Below are positions 1 to 9,155 of a stretch of DNA of 64,000 nucleotides, one piece after another. Source of the stretch: Bacillus marinisedimentorum (GTDB taxonomy: Bacteria > Bacillota > Bacilli > Bacillales > Bacillaceae_O); the NCBI RefSeq assembly GCF_001644195.2, contig NZ_LWBL02000030.1, positions 1 to 64,000 of the forward strand, given 5' to 3'. The notes below the pieces were generated by a model that worked only from the letters and a program-made list of their open reading frames with translations, had not been told where the DNA came from and ran no database searches. The position numbers were made by a program, and so were the translations under genes. Within the stretch, counting starts at the first letter, position 1, and every line of letters starts with the position of its first letter.

Positions 1-1
1 T

Positions 2-127
2 TTTGTTCCTCGGAAGAAAATGGGGGGTCTAACGGCTAAAGGAAAAGCGGGAATCCTGTCAGGCATTTACAGTGGAATTGGCATGATTAATGCCGATATA
101 AAAAGAGAAGGTGATGGTATTGCTTAA
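2..127 (+). other. Open frame cut by the window edge, unrecognised
   Basis: A frame is open from the window edge to a TAA at 125-127, overlapping the start of rnhB. Its 41-residue tail is glycine- and lysine-rich, with GGLTAKGKAG early and NADIKREG near the end. In B. subtilis the gene upstream of rnhB is rbgA (ylqF), but this tail does not resemble the RbgA C-terminus as I know it. It may be an unrelated gene end or a chance open frame in an intergenic stretch. I assign no function. Confidence 0.2.
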
Positions 128-887
128 TAAATCAATTAAAGAAATCGAAACATTGCTGTTTAATGATGGACAACCCGATCCGGTGCTTGTTGAGAAATTA
201 AAGGAAGACAGGCGAAAGGGTGTTCAGCACCTTTTGAAGCGCTTTGAAAAACAGGAAAGGCGAATCCGTGATCTTCGAGACCGGTTTTGCCGGATGAGCA
301 TTTATGAGCAGAAAGCACGCCGGAAAGGCGCTTCAGCAATAGCCGGTGTGGACGAAGTGGGGCGCGGGCCGCTGGCAGGTCCAGTAGTCGCTGCGGCTGT
401 CATTTTACCGGAAGATTGTCTCATACTTGGCCTGGATGATTCTAAAAAACTATCAGAACAAAAGAGGGAAGAGCTTGAACAGGAGATACTAAAAAATGCA
501 CTATCGGTTTGCATTGGAATTTCCGAGCCTGAAGAAATTGACCGGCTCAACATTTACCAGGCTTCACGGCTGGCAATGAAGCGGGCGGTAGAAGGACTTG
601 ACACACAACCTGACCACCTGCTTGTCGACGCTGTTGAAATCGACACAGAGATCAGCCAGGAAGCTATCATTAAAGGGGATGGGCACAGTGTATCCATCGC
701 CGCCGCCTCAATCATTGCCAAAGTGAAAAGGGACCGGCTGATGAAAGATCTCGGCAGGCGCTATCCGGGGTATGGTTTTGAAAAGCATATGGGCTATCCT
801 ACCAGCACCCACCTTGAGGCACTGGAAAAGCTGGGCCCGGCCCCATTCCACCGCCGTTCTTTCGGTCCGGTGAAAAATCGGATATAA
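120..887 (+). CDS. rnhB: Ribonuclease HII
   Basis: RNase HII cleaves RNA in RNA-DNA hybrids and excises single ribonucleotides from DNA, using two metal ions. The family motifs are present: DEVGRGPLAGP near residue 78 with the first catalytic acidic residues, DDSKKLS, the LLVDAVE strand with the next Asp, and SIAAASIIAKVKRDR. The N-terminal 70 residues form the helical substrate-binding extension seen in Bacillus RNase HII. I chose TTG at 120: the ribosome site AGAAGGTGAT ends five bases upstream, and the 255-residue product equals the B. subtilis length. GTG 111 and ATG 114 are in frame but sit inside that ribosome site. ylqG follows after 11 nt, so the two are probably co-transcribed. Confidence 0.95.
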   Translation: MLNKSIKEIETLLFNDGQPDPVLVEKLKEDRRKGVQHLLKRFEKQERRIRDLRDRFCRMSIYEQKARRKGASAIAGVDEVGRGPLAGPVVAAAVILPEDCLILGLDDSKKLSEQKREELEQEILKNALSVCIGISEPEEIDRLNIYQASRLAMKRAVEGLDTQPDHLLVDAVEIDTEISQEAIIKGDGHSVSIAAASIIAKVKRDRLMKDLGRRYPGYGFEKHMGYPTSTHLEALEKLGPAPFHRRSFGPVKNRI

Positions 888-898
888 CAGGTGATGTC

Positions 899-2467
899 AT
901 GAACGGGTTATCATTAATAGAAAGCATTTTAAAGCTGCCTGCTATACATAATAAAAGTGAAACGGTGAGGCTGCCAGCAGGCGGACTTTTCCAGGGGAAA
1001 GTGCTGAAATTGTTCCCGGGCCAGACCGCCCTGGTCGGTCTGGGCGGAATGAAATTGCATGCAAGGCTTGAGGCACCGCTTGTCCTGCATCAGCACTACC
1101 TATTCGAGGTTTTATCCAATCCAGGCATCCCCGTTTTAAAAGTGATTAAGCCCCTCGACGGACAAAGTCTGTCTGCGGCGGGTCCTGATGAAGCGGTCCT
1201 CAATAAACTCGGACTTCGGCCAGACAGCAAAGCCCGTGCGCTCTTCAGCCGCTTGATCGCCGAAAATATTCCGTTTACAAAAAATATGCTCAAAGAAGCA
1301 TCCTTCCTTCTCGATAATACAAAGAGCAGCCGAAATACAATTGATGTCCTGGCCGGAATGATCAGGAGGAATATGCCGATTACCCCTTCTGTATTCGAAT
1401 CTTATCAGGCCATGGTTGAAGGGAAGCCAATTTCCCAGGACCTCGGTGAACTGCGGACCTTGCTCGCATCCAGGCTGCCGGAATCACATCCGCTTCTGGC
1501 AATGCTCAAAACGGTTCCGGTTGCGTCTGACATCCTGCTGGGCATCATAAAAACAGCATCGGGCCATTCGGCATTACAGAATGAGGCTTTCAATCTGCTG
1601 GCAAAAAGCGGATTGACAAAGGAAAATATCGAGCACCTCATCCGGGTTTCCGACGGATTTAAGAATATTGACGGCTCTCAGGGGTCCTCTGTGCTTCGTG
1701 ATCTATTCGCACAGTCAAGAGCGTCAGTTTCCCCTTCCGAAGCTACAGCGGCTCTGCAGCAGCTTTTAAACAGCGGCAGTCAAAGCCTCAGGGCTTCTGA
1801 ATTGAATCTCATCGATAGCCTTTTTTTGAATACAGTCACAAAAAGCGGAAGATTTCATTCAGCGGTCAAAGAAATGCAGCAATTACTTGGTATGAACCAT
1901 GAAAGACATGCAGCTGCCGGAAAGAACTTTCCATCGATTAAATCCGCTCTCCTTGAACTGATCAACCAGGAGAATATTTCCGCAGATCTCAGAGACAGGC
2001 TGCAGCAGACGGTAAACAGGTTAACCGGAATACAGTTGGCATCTGTTCAGACAAGCACAGCGATTGAACAGTACACTGTGCAGGTTCCTTTTCAGGCTGC
2101 AGGTGAAGCGAGGGACATCAGCATTCACATCCAGGGGAAAGAGAAAGAAGGCGGGGGGATCGACCCTGACTACTGCAGTATGATTTTCGCCGTTAATCTG
2201 AACCGGCTCGGCGACGTTACGGCCGGTGTCCTTGTCCAGAACCGGATTTTATCGATCACCATCCTGACAGAACAGCAGCTGGAGCCGCTTATCCAAAAAT
2301 GGAAACCGGCACTTGCCAGCGGACTTGAAGAAATCGGATACCGCCTGTCTTCAGTGAAAACGGCCAGTATAGAACAACAGAAGGAAGCGAAGGATGAAAC
2401 CCCGGCAAGTTTATATCAAGCTGGCCCCAATCCAGGCAGGCGAACAGGAGTGGATTTCAAAATATGA
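899..2467 (+). CDS. ylqG: YlqG-like protein with FliK-type C-terminal domain
   Basis: Position and length (522 aa) match B. subtilis ylqG, a protein of unknown function. The N-terminal 60 residues look like a small beta domain and the middle is Ser/Ala-rich and helical. Residues about 390-500 resemble the flagellar hook-length control (FliK C-terminal) fold: alternating strands around DISIHIQG and MIFAVNLNRLGDVTAGV, then a helix with LEPLIQKWKPALASGLEEIG. That is the module by which FliK contacts FlhB. The gene overlaps ylqH by the ATGA at 2464-2467, so translation is probably coupled. The partner is an FlhB-tail homologue, which suggests a role at a flagellar-type export switch. That role is inference; the fold assignment is moderately secure. 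Confidence 0.8.
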   Translation: MNGLSLIESILKLPAIHNKSETVRLPAGGLFQGKVLKLFPGQTALVGLGGMKLHARLEAPLVLHQHYLFEVLSNPGIPVLKVIKPLDGQSLSAAGPDEAVLNKLGLRPDSKARALFSRLIAENIPFTKNMLKEASFLLDNTKSSRNTIDVLAGMIRRNMPITPSVFESYQAMVEGKPISQDLGELRTLLASRLPESHPLLAMLKTVPVASDILLGIIKTASGHSALQNEAFNLLAKSGLTKENIEHLIRVSDGFKNIDGSQGSSVLRDLFAQSRASVSPSEATAALQQLLNSGSQSLRASELNLIDSLFLNTVTKSGRFHSAVKEMQQLLGMNHERHAAAGKNFPSIKSALLELINQENISADLRDRLQQTVNRLTGIQLASVQTSTAIEQYTVQVPFQAAGEARDISIHIQGKEKEGGGIDPDYCSMIFAVNLNRLGDVTAGVLVQNRILSITILTEQQLEPLIQKWKPALASGLEEIGYRLSSVKTASIEQQKEAKDETPASLYQAGPNPGRRTGVDFKI

Positions 2468-2745
2468 CCAAAGACTGGGCGAAACGGCAGGCTGCGGCCC
2501 TCTCATATAACGCAGGGGCAAGTGATGCCCCGAAGCTTAAGGCAAAGGGGAGCGGCTATGTTGCAGATGAAATTATAAGGCGGGCACGCGAAAGCAATGT
2601 GCCAATCCAAGAGGACCCTTCTCTTGTCGGTTTATTGTCACAGCTGGATATCAATGAAGAAATTCCGGAAGAGCTGTACCAGGCAGTTGCAGAAATATTT
2701 GCCTTTTTGTACAGGATCGACCGGGATGATGGGATTGGAAATTGA
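2464..2745 (+). CDS. ylqH: FlhB C-terminal-domain homologue (YlqH/FlhX type)
   Basis: This 93-residue protein aligns over most of its length with the cytoplasmic tail of the FlhB encoded at 30434-31513. Shared blocks include AALSYN against IALKYD, SDAPKLKAKGSGYVAD against SDAPYVVAKGVDYVAL, and the end EIPEELYQAVAEIFAFLYRID against EIPEAFFKAIAEILAYVYRVE. It starts just after the point where FlhB carries its self-cleaving NPTH motif and has no NPTH, so it resembles the already-cleaved FlhB tail. There is no membrane segment. FlhX in Helicobacter is the best-known protein of this kind. It is translationally coupled to the FliK-like ylqG by a 4-nt overlap. The binding partner here is unknown. Confidence 0.9.
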   Translation: MTKDWAKRQAAALSYNAGASDAPKLKAKGSGYVADEIIRRARESNVPIQEDPSLVGLLSQLDINEEIPEELYQAVAEIFAFLYRIDRDDGIGN

Positions 2746-2792
2746 ACAGGTAGCTTACCTTAATACCAGGTGGTTCAGTTATTGATGGGGAA

Positions 2793-3039
2793 GTGCCTAT
2801 ATTTTGGTCATCCAGCTGTTTACAGGCACTGAATGCTAATTCAGTGCCTGTAATGTTGAACTCTCCTTGAATATAGGTATCGAAAGCAGGATTCAGTGCC
2901 TGTAATGTTGAACTCTCCTTGAATATAGGTATCGAAAGCAGGATTCAGTGCCTGTAATGTTGGACTTTCTTTGAATATAGGCATGGAAAGCAAGTTTCCG
3001 TGCCTATATTTTGGTCATTCAGTTGTTTATAGCACTGAG
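2793..3039. repeat. Composite repeat cluster with two perfect 52-bp tandem units
   Basis: Two identical 52-bp units lie head to tail at 2839-2890 and 2891-2942, beginning ATTCAGTGCCTGTAATG. A third, diverged copy starts at 2943. A different direct repeat of about 40 bp flanks the array: 2793-2832 and 3000-3039, both beginning GTGCCTATATTTTGGTCA. The first unit also forms a perfect inverted repeat with the sequence before it (2821-2834 against 2839-2852, 14-bp arms, GCTA loop). The word TGCCTATATT also occurs in opposite orientation near 2974-2984. No coding frame explains the array. Confidence 0.9.
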
Positions 3040-3066
3040 CCGCGGGGCTTCCCGGACGCCCCGCGG
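3040..3066. repeat. GC-rich palindrome
   Basis: Perfect 9-bp arms, CCGCGGGGC at 3040-3048 and GCCCCGCGG at 3058-3066, enclose TTCCCGGAC. No T-run follows, so it is not a typical intrinsic terminator. Similar CCGCGG-centred palindromes recur between genes in some Bacillaceae genomes as far as I recall, so this may be a dispersed repeat. Confidence 0.7.
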
Positions 3067-3556
3067 AAAGCCAATGCCTCCAGAGGCATCTTTCTTCCAA
3101 AATTAAACAATTTTTCCTGTTGTTTTACACTGTAATCCCATAAAAGATTGGGAAGTGACATCCGCTGTTGGAATCCTGTTAATTGAGATGCTGTTTGGAG
3201 GTACATTACTCGTTTTTGCTTGCTGCCGCTACTGCTTTTCCATATATCTGAACCACTTGCCTTAATACAGGATGCCTGGCTATCGGTTTGCTGCAGTGAC
3301 GATTGCAGTTTTTTGCCTTATAGGAAAGAATACATATCAGTCAAGAAATATCACGGCAAAGCCGAAGCTTTATGAATATGAAGAAGTGCAGATGAGCCTC
3401 TGCCTTCACCTGGACTGGAGGATCGCCGGGATTTTTTCTGTCAAAATGCTGAATTTCCGGTGCGGACGAGCGATTCAAGCACTGCTTTTTCACAGCAATC
3501 CTTCCGATTTGGCTGATTAGTGGCAAAATTTGATTGTTCCGGATAAGATTGAACGG

Positions 3557-3586
3557 TAGACAATGTGTATGAATTTTATATACAAT
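3557..3586 (+). promoter_or_regulatory. Candidate sigma-A promoter for sucCD
   Basis: TAGACA (3557-3562) and TACAAT (3581-3586) are each one mismatch from the sigma-A consensus and are 18 bp apart. The expected transcript would start about 40 nt before the sucC start codon and carry the AGGAGG ribosome site at 3619-3624. I found no catabolite-response element next to it. Confidence 0.5.
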
Positions 3587-3631
3587 GAAAATGATTTGAA
3601 AATTGTCATACATAGGATAGGAGGATGGAGA

Positions 3632-4792
3632 ATGAATATCCACGAGTATCAGGGGAAAGAACTCCTCAGAAATTACGGGGTAGCAGTCCCGAATGGAAAA
3701 GTTGCCTTTTCTGTGGATGAAGCTGTTGAAGCAGCGAAAGAACTCGCCACAGATGTAACCGTTGTCAAGGCGCAGATCCATGCGGGCGGACGCGGAAAGG
3801 CAGGCGGTGTCAAGGTTGCAAAAAATCTTGACGAAGTGCGTACATACGCTGAAGAAATCCTCGGCAAGACACTGGTTACACACCAGACAGGCCCTGAAGG
3901 CAAAGAAGTAAAGCGTCTCCTGATCGAGGAAGGCTGCGACATTCAAAAGGAATACTATGTAGGCCTTGTGCTTGACCGTGCGACTTCACGCGTCGTAATG
4001 ATGGCGTCTGAAGAAGGCGGAACAGAAATTGAAGAAGTAGCAGAAAAAACGCCGGAGAAAATCTTTAAAGAAGTTGTAGACCCGGCAGTCGGCCTGCTTC
4101 CTTTCCAGGCGAGGCGGCTTGCATTCAACATCAATATCCCGAAAGAACTTGTCAACAAAGCGGTCAAGTTCATGCTTGGCCTTTACCAAGTCTTCGTTGA
4201 TAAGGATTGTTCAATCGCCGAAATCAATCCTCTTGTCACGACAGGGGACGGCAATGTCATGGCGCTTGATGCCAAATTGAATTTTGATCCGAATGCGCTT
4301 TACCGCCATAAGGACATTTTGGAGTACCGTGACCTGGAAGAAGAAGACCAGAAGGAAATCGAAGCATCAAAATATGACCTTAACTATATTCCGCTTGACG
4401 GAAATATCGGCTGTATGGTCAACGGCGCTGGTCTGGCCATGGCGACCATGGACATCATTAAGCATTACGGGGGCGACCCGGCGAACTTCCTTGATGTTGG
4501 GGGCGGCGCCACAACCGAAAAAGTGACCGAAGCGTTCAAAATCATCCTTTCCGATGATAACGTCAAAGGGATTTTCGTTAACATTTTCGGCGGCATCATG
4601 AAGTGTGATATCATTGCAAACGGTGTAGTAGAGGCTACGAAGCAAGTAGGGCTTGAGCTTCCGCTTGTTGTGCGCCTTGAAGGCACAAACGTCGAACTTG
4701 GCCGTAAAATCCTGAACGAATCAGGACTCAATATCACCGCAGCCGACTCTATGGCAGACGGTGCAGAAAAAATTGTATCACTAGTAAAGTAA
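3632..4792 (+). CDS. sucC: Succinyl-CoA synthetase (ADP-forming) beta subunit
   Basis: The beta subunit binds nucleotide and, with SucD, interconverts succinyl-CoA and succinate with substrate-level phosphorylation in the TCA cycle. The product begins [17 protein letters not shown], the standard family start, followed by an ATP-grasp domain with the Gly-rich [16 protein letters not shown] segment. The C-terminal half carries [18 protein letters not shown] and [12 protein letters not shown], typical of the CoA-ligase domain. I chose ATG 3632 over an upstream in-frame ATG at 3563 because AGGAGG lies eight bases before it and the homologous N-terminus starts there. The length, 386 aa, is normal. 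sucD follows after 19 nt. Confidence 0.98.
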   Translation: MNIHEYQGKELLRNYGVAVPNGKVAFSVDEAVEAAKELATDVTVVKAQIHAGGRGKAGGVKVAKNLDEVRTYAEEILGKTLVTHQTGPEGKEVKRLLIEEGCDIQKEYYVGLVLDRATSRVVMMASEEGGTEIEEVAEKTPEKIFKEVVDPAVGLLPFQARRLAFNINIPKELVNKAVKFMLGLYQVFVDKDCSIAEINPLVTTGDGNVMALDAKLNFDPNALYRHKDILEYRDLEEEDQKEIEASKYDLNYIPLDGNIGCMVNGAGLAMATMDIIKHYGGDPANFLDVGGGATTEKVTEAFKIILSDDNVKGIFVNIFGGIMKCDIIANGVVEATKQVGLELPLVVRLEGTNVELGRKILNESGLNITAADSMADGAEKIVSLVK

Positions 4793-4811
4793 GAAAGGCG
4801 GGGAAGCGGAA

Positions 4812-5714
4812 ATGAGTATTTATGTAAATAAGGATACCAAAGTGATTGTACAGGGAATCACCGGTGCTACCGGTTTATTTCATACGGAGCAAATGCTGGA
4901 ATACGGCACTAAAATTGTCGGCGGTGTAACTCCTGGAAAGGGCGGCACTGAAGCTGCAGGTGTACCGGTATTTGATACGCTGACAGAAGCGATTGAAAAA
5001 ACAGGTGCCAACGCTTCTGTAGTCTATGTTCCGCCTGCGTTCGCAGCCGACGCGATCATGGAAGCGGTCGATGCTGAGCTTGACCTTGTCATAACAATTA
5101 CAGAAGGAATTCCTGTACTTGATATGGTTAAGGTTCGCCGCTATATGGAAGGCAAGAAGACACGTCTTGTCGGGCCTAACTGCCCGGGTGTCATTACGCC
5201 GGAAGAATGTAAAATCGGTATCATGCCTGGATATATCCATAAAAAAGGCCACGTCGGAATTGTATCCCGTTCCGGAACCCTCACATACGAAGCGGTCGAC
5301 CAGCTGTCAACTTCAGGAATCGGGCAGTCTACCGCAGTCGGCATCGGCGGGGACCCGGTCAATGGTACAGACTTCATCGATGTTTTGAAAGCATTCAATG
5401 AAGATGAAGATACGTATGCAGTTGTCATGATCGGTGAAATCGGCGGAACTGCCGAAGAGGAAGCGGCAGAGTGGGTAAAGGCGAACATGAAGAAGCCTGT
5501 CATTGGGTTTATCGGCGGACAGACTGCACCTCCAGGAAAACGAATGGGCCATGCCGGCGCCATCATTTCCGGCGGTAAGGGAACGGCAGCCGAAAAAATC
5601 AAGACGATGAATGAGTGCGGTATCAAAGTTGCCGAAACTCCGGCTGTCATCGGCGAAACGATGATTTCGGTCCTAAAAGAAAACGGCTTGTATGACAAGT
5701 GTAAAACCCATTAA
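4812..5714 (+). CDS. sucD: Succinyl-CoA synthetase alpha subunit
   Basis: The alpha subunit binds CoA and carries the phosphorylated catalytic histidine. Residues 1-145 form the Rossmann-type CoA-binding domain, with [16 protein letters not shown] and the [18 protein letters not shown] turn. The ligase domain follows, with SRSGTLTYE. The histidine that takes the phosphoryl group is His247 in [17 protein letters not shown]. At 300 aa the length is standard. It is the last gene of the sucCD operon; an intrinsic terminator begins 11 nt after the stop. Confidence 0.98.
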   Translation: MSIYVNKDTKVIVQGITGATGLFHTEQMLEYGTKIVGGVTPGKGGTEAAGVPVFDTLTEAIEKTGANASVVYVPPAFAADAIMEAVDAELDLVITITEGIPVLDMVKVRRYMEGKKTRLVGPNCPGVITPEECKIGIMPGYIHKKGHVGIVSRSGTLTYEAVDQLSTSGIGQSTAVGIGGDPVNGTDFIDVLKAFNEDEDTYAVVMIGEIGGTAEEEAAEWVKANMKKPVIGFIGGQTAPPGKRMGHAGAIISGGKGTAAEKIKTMNECGIKVAETPAVIGETMISVLKENGLYDKCKTH

Positions 5715-5724
5715 GAAATTCACC

Positions 5725-5757
5725 AGCTCCCGGCCGGTTTAAGCCGGGGGCTTTTTT
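5725..5757 (+). terminator. Intrinsic terminator of sucCD
   Basis: A 10-bp stem (AGCTCCCGGC at 5725-5734 with GCCGGGGGCT at 5743-5752, one G-U pair) is followed by a run of six T. Confidence 0.9.
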
Positions 5758-6048
5758 ACCATTTGGCCGTGGCTTGCAATGTTTATATTAATCTGCCGTT
5801 GCAGCTAAGCCCGAAAGGCTCTGCTGTCCTGTCACCCAGGCTGAGCCAGTGAGTGAAAGCCGGGATATCGGCCGGTGAATACCATGGACCTGCCATGACT
5901 GCATCCTGCGGCAACTGAAGAGGCCGGTATGTTCTATGGAGCTGGGGAAAGCTGGCCGTTTTGCTTGCAGATTTCACATAGTTATTTTTTTACCGGGCAC
6001 GTTTTTAAATCAAGGCGGGAAGATCCGCCGGGTACAAGGAGGTAATGA
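5758..6048. other. Intergenic region sucD-dprA
   Basis: About 290 bases without a supported gene. A 64-codon frame on the minus strand (5783-5977) has no ribosome site and no family I recognise. A small hairpin (GGCGG at 6014-6018 with CCGCC at 6025-6029) lies just before the strong dprA ribosome site AAGGAGGT. I see no clear promoter hexamers. Confidence 0.5.
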
Positions 6049-6936
6049 ATGACAGCTGCCAATGAAAAGCTGATTCACATCCATCATTGCAGCGGCGGTG
6101 CAAGCTGGTCCGCCATTCGCAGTATGGTTGAAGTTGACCCGGGGCTTACATCTGTTTATAATATGTCAGTGCATGAACTAATGAATGTATTTCAGTTTAA
6201 TACCGGTTTTGCCAGGCAGTTTTATGATAACCTGCGGAAAATTTCAATCGACGGAGTCCTTGCTGTATATAATGAAGAAAAAATTACGGCCCTGACCGTT
6301 TTCGATTCCGGATATCCTTCTATTTTAAAGGAAATCGCCGATCCTCCATGGGTTCTTTACGGAAAAGGGAGAACAGAATATCTTCAGCAAAGGAACTGGA
6401 TCAGTGTTGTCGGAACAAGGAACCCTTCAGCGGACGGCAGGAAAGCGGCAGAAGTGATTTGCAAAGCGCTGACAAACCAGGGCTGGGGTATCATAAGCGG
6501 GCTGGCCGCGGGCATTGACGCAGCTTCCCATAGAGCTGCCATCAGCGGAAATGGAGCGACAATTGCTGTTTTAGGTTCAGGCTTTCACCATGTATATCCT
6601 CGAGAAAATCTGCATCTTGCTGAACAAATATCAGCTTCCCATCTTCTACTTTCTGAATACCCGCCTCATATCAGGCCTCAAAAATGGCAATTCCCACAAC
6701 GCAACCGGATTATAAGCGGTTTATCACCTGCTACTGTGGTCGTTGAAGCGAAAGAACGAAGCGGCTCTTTAATAACGGCTGACCAGGCACTCGATCAGAA
6801 CAGGGAAGTATTCGCCGTGCCTGGGTCGATTTTCGAACCCTGTGCAGCAGGGACGAACCGCCTCATCAAAGAAGGAGCCCATCCGGTGATAAACCCGGAT
6901 GATATAATAGATGAGCTGGTTTTATTTTGTGAATAA
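6049..6936 (+). CDS. dprA: DNA-processing protein DprA (Smf)
   Basis: DprA loads RecA onto single-stranded DNA taken up during natural transformation. After a helical N-terminal region (residues 1-75), the Rossmann-like DNA_processg_A domain carries the family signatures: VVGTRNPSADGRKAAE, ISGLAAGIDAASHRAA, VLGSGFHHVYPREN, the VVVEAKERSGSLITA motif and REVFAVPGSIFEPCAAGTN. The length is 295 aa and the start has the near-perfect ribosome site AAGGAGGT. It ends soon after the core domain, like B. subtilis Smf, without the C-terminal winged helix found in longer homologues. It does not by itself prove competence, since dprA is widespread. Confidence 0.96.
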   Translation: MTAANEKLIHIHHCSGGASWSAIRSMVEVDPGLTSVYNMSVHELMNVFQFNTGFARQFYDNLRKISIDGVLAVYNEEKITALTVFDSGYPSILKEIADPPWVLYGKGRTEYLQQRNWISVVGTRNPSADGRKAAEVICKALTNQGWGIISGLAAGIDAASHRAAISGNGATIAVLGSGFHHVYPRENLHLAEQISASHLLLSEYPPHIRPQKWQFPQRNRIISGLSPATVVVEAKERSGSLITADQALDQNREVFAVPGSIFEPCAAGTNRLIKEGAHPVINPDDIIDELVLFCE

Positions 6937-6981
6937 ACGGTGATAAAAGATAGTAAAGTTATTGACAGAAGAAAATTCAGT

Positions 6982-7011
6982 TTGACAAACAACATTAAGT
7001 TATTTGATAAT
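6982..7011 (+). promoter_or_regulatory. Candidate sigma-A promoter for topA
   Basis: TTGACA (6982-6987) and GATAAT (7006-7011) are 18 bp apart in the AT-rich 117-nt gap between dprA and topA. A second TTGACA at 6962-6967 has no matching -10. Independent transcription of topA fits its usual supercoiling-responsive control, but that response is inference here. Confidence 0.6.
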
Positions 7012-7053
7012 AGGGAAGATTTTAATAAACCTCTTAAGGGGGAAAAGGGTTTT

Positions 7054-9132
7054 ATGGCTGATTACCTAGTAATTGTTGAATCACCGGCAAAAGCCAAGAC
7101 CATCGAGCGCTATCTCGGTAAAAAATATAAAGTGAAAGCATCGATGGGACACGTAATTGATTTACCAAAAAGCCAGATGGGGGTCGACGTCGAAGATGAC
7201 TACCGTCCCAAATATATTACAATCAGGGGGAAGGGCCCTGTATTAAAAGAATTGAAAGCAGCAGCCAAAAAAGCGAAGAAAGTTTATCTCGCAGCTGACC
7301 CCGACCGTGAAGGGGAAGCGATCGCCTGGCATTTGGCACATAGTCTCGATTTAGATACAGAAGGTGACATTCGCGTTGTGTTCAATGAAATTACAAAAGA
7401 TGCCGTCAAAGAATCTTTCAAGCATCCGCGCACGATCAATATGGATCTTGTCGACGCCCAGCAGGCAAGGCGTATCCTTGACAGGCTGGTCGGCTACAAT
7501 ATCAGCCCGCTTTTATGGAAAAAAGTGAAAAAAGGGCTCAGTGCCGGCCGTGTCCAATCGGTCGCTGTCAGACTCATTATCGACCGTGAAAAAGAAATAA
7601 ATGATTTTGAACCTGAAGAATACTGGACTATCAAAGCGCTGTTTGAAAAAGACGGTGAAACGTTCGAGGCTAATTTCCATAGTGCTGACGGCGAAAAAAT
7701 CGAGTTGAAGTCTGAAGGCGATGTTAAAAACGTCACCGGAAAGCTTGATGGAAAACGTTTTCAAATAAAGTCTGTCACCAAGAAGGAGAGGAAGCGGAAT
7801 CCGGCCCAGCCTTTTACAACATCATCCCTGCAGCAGGAAGCGGCCCGAAAGCTGAACTTCAGGGCGAAAAAGACGATGATGCTTGCCCAGCAGTTATATG
7901 AAGGAATCGACCTCGGAAAAAAGGAAGGCACAGTCGGCCTGATCACATACATGAGGACAGACTCCACCAGAATTTCCGAGACGGCCTCCAAAGAAGCTGC
8001 CGACTTCATCACTGGAAATTACGGTGAACAGTTCATCGGCAAAGGCAAAAAGCAGGGGAAAAAGCAGGCGGCTGCCCAGGATGCCCACGAAGCTGTGCGC
8101 CCGACCTCAGCCCTCCGGTCGCCAAAAGAAATCAAAAGCTACCTGAGCAGAGACCAGTTCAGGCTTTATAAACTTATATGGGAACGTTTCATTGCAAGCC
8201 AGATGGCACCGGCTGTCCTCGACACAATGACGGTGGAACTTGTCAATAATGGTGTGCTGTTCCGTGCAAACGGTTCAAAGGTGAAGTTTCCAGGTTTCAT
8301 GAAAGTGTACGTGGAAGGCACAGATGATGACAAGAAAGAAGAGGACCGCACGCTGCCGGACATGAAGGAAGGCGACAATGTTGAAGCGTCGGAAATCCAG
8401 CCGAACCAGCATTTCACACAGCCGCCGCCCCGTTATACGGAAGCACGTCTTGTAAGGACACTCGAGGAACTGGGGATCGGCCGCCCGTCAACGTATGCTC
8501 CTACGCTTGATACCATCCAGCGCCGCGGTTATGTAGCACTGGACAACAAACGTTTCGTGCCGACTGAGCTCGGAGAAATAGTCCACGAATTGATTGTTGA
8601 GTTTTTTCCGGAAATCATCGATGTGGATTTCACTGCTGACATGGAACGGAATCTTGACAGCGTTGAAGACGGAGATGCCGAATGGGTGCAAATCATCGAC
8701 AGGTTCTATAAAGAATTTGAGAAAAGGCTTGATGTTGCTGAAAAGGAAATGGAAAAAGTTGAAATCAAAGATGAACCTGCAGGGGAAGACTGCGAAAAGT
8801 GCGGTTCGGAAATGGTTTATAAAATGGGGCGCTACGGTAAATTCATGGCGTGCTCCAATTTCCCAGACTGCCGCAACACAAAGCCGATCGTCAAAGATAT
8901 CGGCGTAAAGTGCCCTAGCTGCGATACAGGGAACATTGTGGAAAGGAAAAGCAAAAAGAAACGGATATTTTACGGATGCGACAACTATCCGGAATGCGAG
9001 TTCCTGTCATGGGATAAACCGATTGCACGAAAATGCCCGAAATGTGAAAACTTATTGGTTGAAAAGAAGTCAAAAAAAGGTGTACAAGTACATTGTACGG
9101 AATGCGATTATAAAGAAGAGGCACAGACGTAA
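7054..9132 (+). CDS. topA: DNA topoisomerase I
   Basis: Type IA topoisomerase that relaxes negative supercoils by passing a strand through a transient 5'-phosphotyrosine break. The TOPRIM domain is at the N-terminus ([15 protein letters not shown]; acidic [14 protein letters not shown]). The active-site tyrosine is Tyr299 in [11 protein letters not shown]. Three C-terminal cysteine clusters (CEKCG...CSNFPDC, CPSCD...CDNYPEC, CPKCE...CTEC) form zinc-ribbon-like DNA-binding units. I chose ATG 7054 because [15 protein letters not shown] is the family start and AAGGGGG lies upstream; the frame is open to 6940, but that extension overlaps the promoter. The length is 692 aa, against 691 in B. subtilis. 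Confidence 0.98.
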   Translation: MADYLVIVESPAKAKTIERYLGKKYKVKASMGHVIDLPKSQMGVDVEDDYRPKYITIRGKGPVLKELKAAAKKAKKVYLAADPDREGEAIAWHLAHSLDLDTEGDIRVVFNEITKDAVKESFKHPRTINMDLVDAQQARRILDRLVGYNISPLLWKKVKKGLSAGRVQSVAVRLIIDREKEINDFEPEEYWTIKALFEKDGETFEANFHSADGEKIELKSEGDVKNVTGKLDGKRFQIKSVTKKERKRNPAQPFTTSSLQQEAARKLNFRAKKTMMLAQQLYEGIDLGKKEGTVGLITYMRTDSTRISETASKEAADFITGNYGEQFIGKGKKQGKKQAAAQDAHEAVRPTSALRSPKEIKSYLSRDQFRLYKLIWERFIASQMAPAVLDTMTVELVNNGVLFRANGSKVKFPGFMKVYVEGTDDDKKEEDRTLPDMKEGDNVEASEIQPNQHFTQPPPRYTEARLVRTLEELGIGRPSTYAPTLDTIQRRGYVALDNKRFVPTELGEIVHELIVEFFPEIIDVDFTADMERNLDSVEDGDAEWVQIIDRFYKEFEKRLDVAEKEMEKVEIKDEPAGEDCEKCGSEMVYKMGRYGKFMACSNFPDCRNTKPIVKDIGVKCPSCDTGNIVERKSKKKRIFYGCDNYPECEFLSWDKPIARKCPKCENLLVEKKSKKGVQVHCTECDYKEEAQT

Positions 9133-9155
9133 CATGAAAATAGGGGGATCCACCA

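Larger units (their letters stand above)
2746..3631. other. Long intergenic region without a supported gene
   Basis: These 886 bases between ylqH and sucC hold no open frame with a convincing ribosome site and recognisable product. They contain a repeat cluster at 2793-3039, a GC-rich palindrome at 3040-3066, a short palindrome at 3074-3089 (arms ATGCCTC and GAGGCAT), and the sucC promoter near 3557-3586. I see nothing I can name between 3090 and 3550. An isolated GGAGGT at 3197-3202 has no ATG, GTG or TTG at a usual distance. Confidence 0.7.

Noticed and set aside
3272-3520. 82-codon open frame on the + strand in the ylqH-sucC gap
   Set aside because: There is no usable ribosome site, no recognisable family, and the composition does not look coding.
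3555-3631. Catabolite-response element at sucC
   Set aside because: No sequence near the promoter fits the cre consensus acceptably.
5783-5977. 64-codon open frame on the - strand between sucD and dprA
   Set aside because: It has no ribosome site and no recognisable domain; it is probably a chance frame.
6940-7053. In-frame upstream extension of topA
   Set aside because: The extension covers the candidate topA promoter and is not homologous to any topoisomerase N-terminus; ATG 7054 has the family start.
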